Below are positions 36,203-43,185 of a stretch of DNA of 64,000 nt, in pieces. The stretch is from a bacterium (GTDB lineage Bacteria; Zhuqueibacterota; Zhuqueibacteria; Residuimicrobiales; Residuimicrobiaceae), in the NCBI GenBank assembly GCA_029565685.1, contig JAKQNR010000006.1:186001-250000 (forward strand), written 5' to 3'. The notes under the pieces were generated by a model. It was given only the letters and a program-made list of their open reading frames with translations, was not told where the DNA came from and made no database searches. Position numbers and translations under genes: made by a program. Every line of letters begins with the position of its first letter. The first letter of the stretch is position 1.

Positions 36203-38755
36203 TCAGCGCGCACGCTCCACGAACTGATGAAACGCATGCCGATGCGGTGCGCCGCTTTCAGCGTAATGGGTGATGTTCTCCCGCTCCACTACCCGCTGAA
36301 ACCGGCGATAGCTGCCATCCTCCCGTGCAGCCACCGGATCGCGCATGCACTTTAAATACCATACCGGCAGCCGCGCCATCTCCACCCGCCGGCGATAGAC
36401 TTCGTTTTCCGCCACCGTCTCCGCCCTGTTCAGCACGGCATCCGCTTCTTCCACCCATTCATCGGAAAACAAAATGTCGTCCGGCTTCAATCCGAGATGG
36501 ATGTGGGTAAACGGCGTCACCCTCCCGTGCAGCAGATCGAAATAAGCCCGCACATACTGGCCGCTGCGACCGTAATAGCCGAACATGAAATCATCGATCA
36601 CCTCTTCCACGTCGCACTCGGGATCCCACAGCAAACGGCTGATCACATAGGCGCGCAGTTCGGCAAATTCACCGCCGCGGCTCTGATAGGCCGCTTGCTC
36701 CATGATGCCGATGGCGTTGTTGTCGCGAAAGGTCTGAATGTTGGCCTGCAGCACTCTGAAATTGGGATAAGGCATAATATAATGGCTGAAATTCACCACA
36801 TAATCCCAGATGTATAGATGCGGGGCGATGGCCGCCCAGGCTTCAAGATCCTGAACAAAAGAGCGGTTCTCCGGGCAGGAATGAAAGTCATGGGCAAAAC
36901 AGCATTCGATGCTGCACAAGCGGATCACCACGTTCTCGCGCGGCTTGACAGTCCTAGGCGGTTTGCGGGTGTACTGGTAGGCCAGAGTGCCGACGAACTT
37001 GGACGGAAATTCATTCTGCAGTTTCTCCGCCACCTGGTTGACGAACCAGACCATAGGTCCGGCTTCGCTCCCCTCCTGCTTTGCCAGCGCCTGGCATTTC
37101 TCACACTGGCAGGGATTATGCCAGTCGTTCTGAGACAGACAGTAGATCAGGTATTGGGGATTTTCAATCATGGTTCGGCGCATGCGCTCGGTGATGATGG
37201 CCAGCACATCTGGATTGGTCAAACACAACTGCGCATGGTCATACACTCGTTTTCCATCAATCAGGCTGTAATATTCCGGATGCACCGCATAAAACTCGTC
37301 CGGCGGCATAAATCGGTAGAACGTGTGCACCGACCAGTAGGCCTCCACGCCGCCGGGTTGTTCGCGGTAATTCATGGCACCGTTCACCCGGTTGCGCGCC
37401 GCCCAGATAGGATCGAACGCTTCATAGTAAAAATCGTTGCGCACTCGGATCCCCGGTTTTTCCGCATGGCGGAGCCGATCAAACGACCAGCGGTCCTTCT
37501 GCGGCGCCGCACTGACCTGGGGCGTATACCAACGACAGCCCAACTCACGCTCCAGCAGAGAAAAGACGCCATACATGGTTCCACGCAGACGGCCGCCATA
37601 AATCAGCAGATGCGGCCCGATGTTCAAGTAGCGGAAAGATTCATCCGCCTCATGCGGCCGCTTGAGGCTGTCGCCGAGCAACATCCGGCTGTGTCGATTG
37701 CAGCCCAGGATGATCTCATGGTGATGAAGCGGGGCCTGGTCGGTTCGAATCTCCAGCTTGGGACCGCCGCACTCTTGCAGCCAGTGTTGCAGTTCAGCGG
37801 CAGCCCATTTTTCCGATTCCGACGCATCCGCACCCAGCACGATCACATACTCGCTGCGGCCGTCGGCAAAGACCGTGTGGGTTGTACGCCGGCCGGCGTA
37901 AAAAGACATCTCGGTCTGCCACACCGTTCTGTCCTCAGCCTCAGCTTCAAGGCGCAGCCGATAGCGGTCGAAATGAGTTGCCGGCGCTCCAAGAGGGATC
38001 TCGGTTTCTCCGGCCCACTGAGCCTGCCATAGCGGCGGAGAACCGGCCTCCTCGGTGATCACCTGGCAATGCAGCCGTCGCATCATTTTTTTTAAAATCA
38101 GAGCCGTTTGTTTGAACTGCAGCACCGCAACGCCGTTCGACCGCTGCCGGATTTGAAAGAGCCGGCCCTGGTCGGCCAGCGTTCCAAATGAAAAGGGCTG
38201 CAGACGCACACAGAATTGCCAGCTGTTGCCGCGCTCTTCGATTTTGAGCAACAAACGGTTTTTGCCCTTTTTCAACATCACGGGAATCAGATCCTGGTCC
38301 GGCTTCAAACCGCGGCCGGCTGAATAGTCCCAGACCTGTTCGCCGTTCAACCAGACTCGGCAACCGTCGTTGGAGCCCAGGGAAAGAAAGACAAGCTTTT
38401 CGCCGTCGGCGACGATCTCACGGTAGGCATAGGCCGCCGCCCGCTCCTGTGGGGAAAGCGCACGATCCAGATCGACGACCGAATCCGGCGCCGAATAGGG
38501 CTGCCAGCTCAGGCCGCCTTTGCGACAGGCGGGCTGAGGATTCTTTTCCCCGCCGCAGCCTTTGAGGAAATCGGCGTCAAATCCCGGAAGATGATCCTGG
38601 CCGCCGTCATCCGCAGGCGCTGCGGCCAACGGAAACGGGCCGCACAGCTGCCAATCGCGCATCCATTCGCCGTAAGGGACGGCGGCGTGCGCCAGAGTCA
38701 AACAGCAGATCACGCCGAGAAAGGAAAAAAACATGATGCGAAGACGGATTTTCAT
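36203..38755 (-). CDS. Secreted DUF4838 glycoside-hydrolase-like protein
   Basis: About 850 residues from ATG 38755, which has a perfect TAGGAGG site and a signal peptide ending AHA. Residues ~25-190 look like a carbohydrate-binding beta-sandwich (LSLGSNDGCRVWLNGEQVWDY). Next, EYVIVLGADASESEKWAAAELQHWL with IILGCNRHSRML is the alpha-glucuronidase-type N-domain, and the DUF4838 TIM barrel follows (YHPEYYSLIDGKRVY-like block; YCLSQNDWHNPCQCEKCQ; VVIRLCSIECCFAHDF). A CxxC pair in CQCEKCQ is typical. Enzymatic activity of the family is not established. Monocistronic, divergent from the phosphatase gene. Confidence 0.85.
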   Translation of the reverse strand: MKIRLRIMFFSFLGVICCLTLAHAAVPYGEWMRDWQLCGPFPLAAAPADDGGQDHLPGFDADFLKGCGGEKNPQPACRKGGLSWQPYSAPDSVVDLDRALSPQERAAAYAYREIVADGEKLVFLSLGSNDGCRVWLNGEQVWDYSAGRGLKPDQDLIPVMLKKGKNRLLLKIEERGNSWQFCVRLQPFSFGTLADQGRLFQIRQRSNGVAVLQFKQTALILKKMMRRLHCQVITEEAGSPPLWQAQWAGETEIPLGAPATHFDRYRLRLEAEAEDRTVWQTEMSFYAGRRTTHTVFADGRSEYVIVLGADASESEKWAAAELQHWLQECGGPKLEIRTDQAPLHHHEIILGCNRHSRMLLGDSLKRPHEADESFRYLNIGPHLLIYGGRLRGTMYGVFSLLERELGCRWYTPQVSAAPQKDRWSFDRLRHAEKPGIRVRNDFYYEAFDPIWAARNRVNGAMNYREQPGGVEAYWSVHTFYRFMPPDEFYAVHPEYYSLIDGKRVYDHAQLCLTNPDVLAIITERMRRTMIENPQYLIYCLSQNDWHNPCQCEKCQALAKQEGSEAGPMVWFVNQVAEKLQNEFPSKFVGTLAYQYTRKPPRTVKPRENVVIRLCSIECCFAHDFHSCPENRSFVQDLEAWAAIAPHLYIWDYVVNFSHYIMPYPNFRVLQANIQTFRDNNAIGIMEQAAYQSRGGEFAELRAYVISRLLWDPECDVEEVIDDFMFGYYGRSGQYVRAYFDLLHGRVTPFTHIHLGLKPDDILFSDEWVEEADAVLNRAETVAENEVYRRRVEMARLPVWYLKCMRDPVAAREDGSYRRFQRVVERENITHYAESGAPHRHAFHQFVERAR

Positions 38756-38834
38756 CAGACCTCCTAAAAAAATGGGGTAAGGGATTGAACAGACCACCAG
38801 CCCGCTCTCCACTGCTACGCGTGCATGGTATACC

Positions 38835-38863
38835 TTGAATTTTTCTTAACAATTGCGTACATT
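38835..38863 (+). promoter_or_regulatory. Sigma70-like promoter of the phosphatase gene
   Basis: TTGAAT (38835-38840), a 17-nt spacer and TACATT (38858-38863), 38 bp before the chosen ATG. It overlaps the 13-mer ATACCTTGAATTT (38830-38842) shared with the divergent promoter at 4405-4417. The minus-strand promoter of the DUF4838 gene must also lie in this 146-bp gap but is not clear. Confidence 0.5.
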
Positions 38864-38901
38864 ATTTTTCATTGTGCACCCTCATCGAATGCCGGAGCCC
38901 T

Positions 38902-40170
38902 ATGCTGGAACCTAAAATATTCTATCGTGAACTGGACGCGCTGCTGGCGAAAATCAGAATCGAACAGGTTGGCGTCAATTTTCTGCCCCATATGCTTGCC
39001 GAGTTGGATTCTAACTTTGGCCAGCGGCTTCATTTCAAAGACGGCCGGATTTACGAACTCGTCGAACGGCTCTTTATTCTGTCCCACAGCGACAAGGAGG
39101 ACGCCTCCTGTTTCACTACAGAGATAAGCTTTACCCAGGAAGCGGTTCAGCTGGTCTATAAAAATCGAAGCTACATATTTGATCCGCCCGAAGCCGGCAG
39201 CGTATTTTTCAAAGCGGATTGCAGCCAGTTGGACAGTCAGGCCGCCTTTTGGATCCATTCGCCGGAGAAACAGTGGCTGTTCGTTTTCTCGCTGACCGAT
39301 GGCTGGATACGGGAGGAGGTCAACCTTTTTCTGAATTCCGTGCGCACGGCCATGAACTACCGTCTTTTCTCCGACGCCATCGGCGCACGGTTCGGCCAAG
39401 CGATCCAGATACAAAAGAGCCTGCTGCCCGCCGACGCACCCGTCATCCCCGGTTATCAGATCGCCGGCCGGTCGCAGCCGGCGGAATTGGTGGGCGGCGA
39501 TTTTTTCGACTATTATGAAATGGAAGGCGGCACCTTTGGCGTGGCCATCGGCGACGCCAGCGGCCACGGGCTGCCGGCTGCGCTGTTGATCCGCGATGTC
39601 GTGATCGGCCTGCGCATGGGGCTGGCGATGGAATTTCGTACGCCGCACACTCTGCGGCGGCTGAACAGCGTCATTCAACGCAGCACCTATGCCAGCAATT
39701 ACGTCTCCCTGTTCATCGCAGAGATCGAACAGGACGGCCACCTGTTTTATGTCAATGCCGGGCATCCAGGACCGCTGCTGGTGCACGGTCAGGAGATCCG
39801 TGAACTGGCTGCCACAGGCATTACGCTTGGTTTTCTCAAGGATATACAGCTGGGCCGTAATTATGTGCATCTGCCGACGGGCGCGGCGCTGGCGCTCTAC
39901 AGCGACGGCATCGTCGAACGGTTGAACGAAAAGGGAGAGATGTTCGGCATCGAGCGGTTGAAAGCCTCCCTGGTCCGTCACCAACACCTCGAAAGCCAGG
40001 CCATTTTGGAACTGGTGTTCGAAACCGTCATCGAATTCGGCCATGGCGCCCCCTGGGAGGATGACGCCACACTGGTGGTGATCAAAAAGACGGCTGATCC
40101 TATCCTTGAAAAAACGCCTGCGGATCAGGCATCCGCAAATTCGCCGGCGCCTTTTCCGGCGGAAAGGTAA
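38902..40170 (+). CDS. RsbU/SpoIIE-type serine phosphatase (PP2C family)
   Basis: About 422 residues from ATG 38902 (GGAG at 38893-38896), preferred to 38872. Residues ~1-165 are a GAF-like sensor part without obvious ligand motif. The SpoIIE/PP2C domain follows with the metal-binding motifs LVGGDFFDY (D200, D203), GDASGHGLPAAL (D218) and EDDATLVV (D387/D388). It would dephosphorylate an anti-sigma-antagonist (STAS) protein in a partner-switching pathway, but no STAS or anti-sigma kinase gene is next to it. Its last 71 bp overlap the convergent thioesterase gene. Confidence 0.9.
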   Translation: MLEPKIFYRELDALLAKIRIEQVGVNFLPHMLAELDSNFGQRLHFKDGRIYELVERLFILSHSDKEDASCFTTEISFTQEAVQLVYKNRSYIFDPPEAGSVFFKADCSQLDSQAAFWIHSPEKQWLFVFSLTDGWIREEVNLFLNSVRTAMNYRLFSDAIGARFGQAIQIQKSLLPADAPVIPGYQIAGRSQPAELVGGDFFDYYEMEGGTFGVAIGDASGHGLPAALLIRDVVIGLRMGLAMEFRTPHTLRRLNSVIQRSTYASNYVSLFIAEIEQDGHLFYVNAGHPGPLLVHGQEIRELAATGITLGFLKDIQLGRNYVHLPTGAALALYSDGIVERLNEKGEMFGIERLKASLVRHQHLESQAILELVFETVIEFGHGAPWEDDATLVVIKKTADPILEKTPADQASANSPAPFPAER

Positions 40171-40576
40171 AGAAAACGGCGCGGCCCTGGGTGCATTTCT
40201 CCCCCGCGCTGTTGTATATCTCCGCCTCTACCACGGCGAGGTTGCGCTTGTTTTCCTGCACACGGCTGCGAACCGTCACCAGGCGCTGCAAAATCGATAT
40301 CGGCTTGATAAATTTAATCTCCAGCCGCGAGGTCACGCCGGGTCTGTTGCAGGTGATCAACACCGCCCAGCTGGACACCTCATCGATCAACGCGGTCAAC
40401 ACGCCGCCGTGCACGATATCACCCCATCCCTGAAATGACGCTTGCGGCTGCCAAAAAGCGACCACATCCTGCTCGTCCTGCCAGAACTCGAGGCGCAGAC
40501 CATGGGGATTATCCGGGCAGCAGCCGAAACAGAAATATTCCGGTTCGCCGAGAAAAGGATTATGGAGTTTACGCAC
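40100..40576 (-). CDS. PaaI-type hotdog thioesterase
   Basis: 158 residues beginning at a GTG (40576) with CGGAGA just upstream. A single 4HBT hotdog domain: GDIVHGGVLTALIDEVSSWAV contains the HGG motif and the catalytic Asp/Glu helix of the PaaI/YbgC group, and TSRLEIKFIKPI is the conserved strand. It hydrolyses acyl-CoA thioesters in the cytosol; acyl group unknown. The N-terminal CFGCCPDNPHGLRL block is common in the UPF-type members. The 3' end is antisense to the end of the phosphatase gene. Confidence 0.85.
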   Translation of the reverse strand: MRKLHNPFLGEPEYFCFGCCPDNPHGLRLEFWQDEQDVVAFWQPQASFQGWGDIVHGGVLTALIDEVSSWAVLITCNRPGVTSRLEIKFIKPISILQRLVTVRSRVQENKRNLAVVEAEIYNSAGEKCTQGRAVFFTFPPEKAPANLRMPDPQAFFQG

Positions 40577-40590
40577 AAAGTCTCCGTTTT

Positions 40591-40625
40591 TCGATTAATG
40601 TAATCGAATTATTTCTAATTTGCAA
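40591..40625 (-). promoter_or_regulatory. Thioesterase promoter with palindromic operator
   Basis: On the minus strand TTGCAA (40625-40620), a 17-nt spacer and TACATT (40602-40597). The -10 lies inside the perfect palindrome TCGATTAATGTAATCGA (40591-40607), a good candidate operator. The 70-bp gap also serves the divergent methyltransferase gene, so one regulator could control both. Confidence 0.5.
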
Positions 40626-40646
40626 AAGATATACGACAAGCCACTG

Positions 40647-41894
40647 ATGTTTCTTTCCCGGCCAACCTATAACCCTGGAAACTCTGCAGTGAAAAAAGCC
40701 TTCGCCTCTCATGACGAGTTCAAGTCCCTGCTTTCCTCCGCAAGACCTTTCGTCCTGCAGAGTCTACAGGCCATCCTGGAAAAAAACATCCACTGCGATA
40801 AGGCGTTGGCCGCTGTATTCAAACAGCACAAGATCAAGGACAAGGAGCCAGTGGTTTACGCAGTGCACGATATTCTGCGCCAATGGCGTTTCCTCTGGGC
40901 CTGCCGCGGGCAGGAACCGGCCACAAATTCCGCATCCCTGCAAAATGTACTTAAAACCTGGGAGCGGCTGCAGGGGTTGGCAGCTAAAGAGGGGAATGAA
41001 TGCGCCTCCCTGCAGAACCAGGCTGATTCGCTTGATCAAGTGGCTTTGAGCGTGCCGGCCTGGCTCTACGATCTTGGCTTTGCAGAATCAGGCGAGGATT
41101 GGCGCAATGACCTGGCAGCCATGAACCGGCCGGCTGAACGGGTGGTGCGCGTCAACACGCTAAAAATCGATCGTTCGCACTGTGCAGAATATTTCAGCCG
41201 CTCCTCCATCATCCCCTGGGCGCCGCATGCGCTTTGGCTGCACGATCCCATCGACCTCTACGCCACCAAGGCGTTCCGTCAAGGATGGGTCGAGGTACAG
41301 GACCCGGCTTCCCAGGCGGTGACCGCTCTTTTGCAAGTGGAACCGGGTCAGCGGGTGGTGGACGCCTGCGCCGGTGCAGGCGGTAAAAGTCTTTATCTGG
41401 CGGCGTTAATGCAGAACAAAGGACGCATCATCGCTCTGGATCCGTCTGTGCCGCGGCTGGCGGAGCTGCGCCGACGGGCGCGACGCGCCGGCGTGTTCAT
41501 CATCGAAGCCCGGCCCATCGAATCGATGAAGACTATCAAACGGCTGTATGATTCAGCGGACCGGCTGCTGTTGGATGTGCCCTGTTCCGGCACCGGTGTA
41601 CTGCGGCGCAATCCGGACCTGCGCTGGCGCTTGACGCCGGCCATGCTGGACCAGTTGATCGCTCAACAACAGCAGATACTGCACCACTACAGCCGCATGG
41701 TGAAACCAGACGGACTGATTCTCTACACCACCTGCAGCCTGCTCAAAGCCGAGGGCGAGGCGCAGATCAGCCGCTTCCTCGAAAGCCATGCCGACGCCTT
41801 TAGCCTGCTGAAAGAGAAACGTTACAGTCCCAGCCTTGACGGCTTTGATGGATTCTATGCAGCGGTTTTAAAGAGAGAGGTAGGATGTCTGTGA
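40647..41894 (+). CDS. RsmB-like 16S rRNA m5C methyltransferase (NOL1/NOP2/Sun family)
   Basis: About 415 residues. The frame opens with a TTG at 40620; ATG 40647 is used but neither has a clear ribosome site, and GTG 40689 is also possible. An N-terminal NusB-like RNA-binding helical domain (~20-150) precedes the Rossmann methyltransferase. Motifs: VVDACAGAGGKSLYLA (SAM loop), DVPCSGTGVLRRNPDLRW (motif IV Cys, about residue 313) and LYTTCSLL (motif VI Cys, about residue 363), the two cysteines needed for m5C transfer and release. Overlaps the following MFS gene by 10 bp. Confidence 0.88.
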   Translation: MFLSRPTYNPGNSAVKKAFASHDEFKSLLSSARPFVLQSLQAILEKNIHCDKALAAVFKQHKIKDKEPVVYAVHDILRQWRFLWACRGQEPATNSASLQNVLKTWERLQGLAAKEGNECASLQNQADSLDQVALSVPAWLYDLGFAESGEDWRNDLAAMNRPAERVVRVNTLKIDRSHCAEYFSRSSIIPWAPHALWLHDPIDLYATKAFRQGWVEVQDPASQAVTALLQVEPGQRVVDACAGAGGKSLYLAALMQNKGRIIALDPSVPRLAELRRRARRAGVFIIEARPIESMKTIKRLYDSADRLLLDVPCSGTGVLRRNPDLRWRLTPAMLDQLIAQQQQILHHYSRMVKPDGLILYTTCSLLKAEGEAQISRFLESHADAFSLLKEKRYSPSLDGFDGFYAAVLKREVGCL

Positions 41895-43063
41895 GCAAAG
41901 AAAAACCTGTTTTCGGATTCAACCGGAACATCCTCTTTACCGGTCTGACCAGTTTTCTCACCGACACTTCCGTAAAACTGATCTATTCGGTCATGCCCAT
42001 GTTCCTGCTCTCCATCGGCGCTTCCAAAACCAGTCTTTCTCTGATCGAAGGCATTGCGGAGAGCACCGCCTCGCTGCTTAAAACATGTTCCGGATTCTGG
42101 AGCGATCGGATCGGCAAAAACAAGCCGTTTATGCTGATCGGCTATGGTCTGTCCGCCTTTATTCTCCCCCTCTATTCTTTGGCAGTCACTCCGTTTCACG
42201 TGCTCTACTTGCGCTTTGTGGAACGGATCGGCAAAGGCATCCGCACTGCGCCGCGCGACAGTCTGGTGGCGGCCTCGGCGCTGCAGGGACAGAGCGGCAA
42301 AAGCTTCGGTCTGCAAAAAGCCATGGATAACAGCGGCGCCATCGCAGGCCCCCTGATCGCCTTTGCGCTGTTGACGCTGCTTCCTGGAAATTACCGCGCC
42401 ATCTTTCTCATCGCCGGCCTGCCGGCGTTAGCGGGTGTTTTCGTCATCCTGTTCGGCATCCGTGAGGCGAAAAAAAAGAAAAACGAGCTGCTGAGCAAGT
42501 TTCGATTCAAGGATTTTCCGACAAAGTACTATCTCTTCCTGGCCATCGTGTTCCTCTTTACGCTGGGCAACTCGACGGACGCGCTGCTCATGGTCAAAGC
42601 CCATGACGTGGGCGTGCGGGTCGCGTTGATCCCCCTGGTGTATCTGATCACCAATCTGGTCTCTGTGCTGCTGGCTGTGCCGATCGGATCGCTGGCGGAT
42701 AAAATCGGCAAGGAAAAGGTCCTCATCGCCGGCTATTCGATCTATAGCGTGGTCTATTACGGATTCGGCGTCGCCCACAGCGCAACCGCTGTAGCAGCGC
42801 TCTTTGCCCTCTATGGCGTGTACTCGGCCGCCACGGACGGCATTCAAAAGGCGTTTGTCTCCGATCTTATCGATTCTAACAAAAAAGGCACAGGCCTGGG
42901 CATCTATAACGCCCTGCTCGGGGTCACTCTCCTGCCGGCCAGCTTGATCGCCGGCTATCTGTATGACGCCGTCGATGCCAGCGTGCCTTTTTATTGGGGC
43001 GCCGGCGCCGCGGCCGGCGCTGCGCTGCTGTTGTTGTTACTTCACCGCACCGCAATGCGATGA
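41885..43063 (+). CDS. MFS transporter, substrate unknown
   Basis: 392 residues with about 12 membrane helices. LTDTSVKLIYSVMPMFLLSIGAS in helix 1, the GFWSDRIGKNKPFMLIGY loop 2-3 motif and RFVERIGKGIRTAPRDSLV identify an MFS_1 porter of the drug/unknown class (arginine-rich motif RIGKGIRTAPRD is typical of one widespread subgroup). The start lies 10 bp inside the methyltransferase gene, so they are co-translated, though no functional link is evident. Confidence 0.85.
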   Translation: MSVSKEKPVFGFNRNILFTGLTSFLTDTSVKLIYSVMPMFLLSIGASKTSLSLIEGIAESTASLLKTCSGFWSDRIGKNKPFMLIGYGLSAFILPLYSLAVTPFHVLYLRFVERIGKGIRTAPRDSLVAASALQGQSGKSFGLQKAMDNSGAIAGPLIAFALLTLLPGNYRAIFLIAGLPALAGVFVILFGIREAKKKKNELLSKFRFKDFPTKYYLFLAIVFLFTLGNSTDALLMVKAHDVGVRVALIPLVYLITNLVSVLLAVPIGSLADKIGKEKVLIAGYSIYSVVYYGFGVAHSATAVAALFALYGVYSAATDGIQKAFVSDLIDSNKKGTGLGIYNALLGVTLLPASLIAGYLYDAVDASVPFYWGAGAAAGAALLLLLLHRTAMR

Positions 43064-43071
43064 AATTGTTA

Positions 43072-43119
43072 TTGCATCATAAGGTAAAACCAGCCTATAT
43101 TATAGATCAAAAATATAGG
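43072..43119 (+). promoter_or_regulatory. P-type ATPase promoter with overlapping inverted repeat
   Basis: TTGCAT (43072-43077), an 18-nt spacer and TATATT (43096-43101). The -10 is the left arm of a perfect inverted repeat CCTATATT / AATATAGG (43094-43101 and 43112-43119, 10-nt centre). A regulator bound here would block the promoter, so this is a candidate ion-responsive operator. Confidence 0.5.
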
Positions 43120-43185
43120 GAGCGAATCGATCGCCTCTGCTGAATCCGCCATCATTCACTTACGATCTTTAAACGAAAGCTTTCC

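Noticed and set aside
36818-38032. 404-residue plus-strand frame opposite the DUF4838 gene
   Set aside because: Antisense to a well supported secreted protein; no signal, motif or ribosome site.
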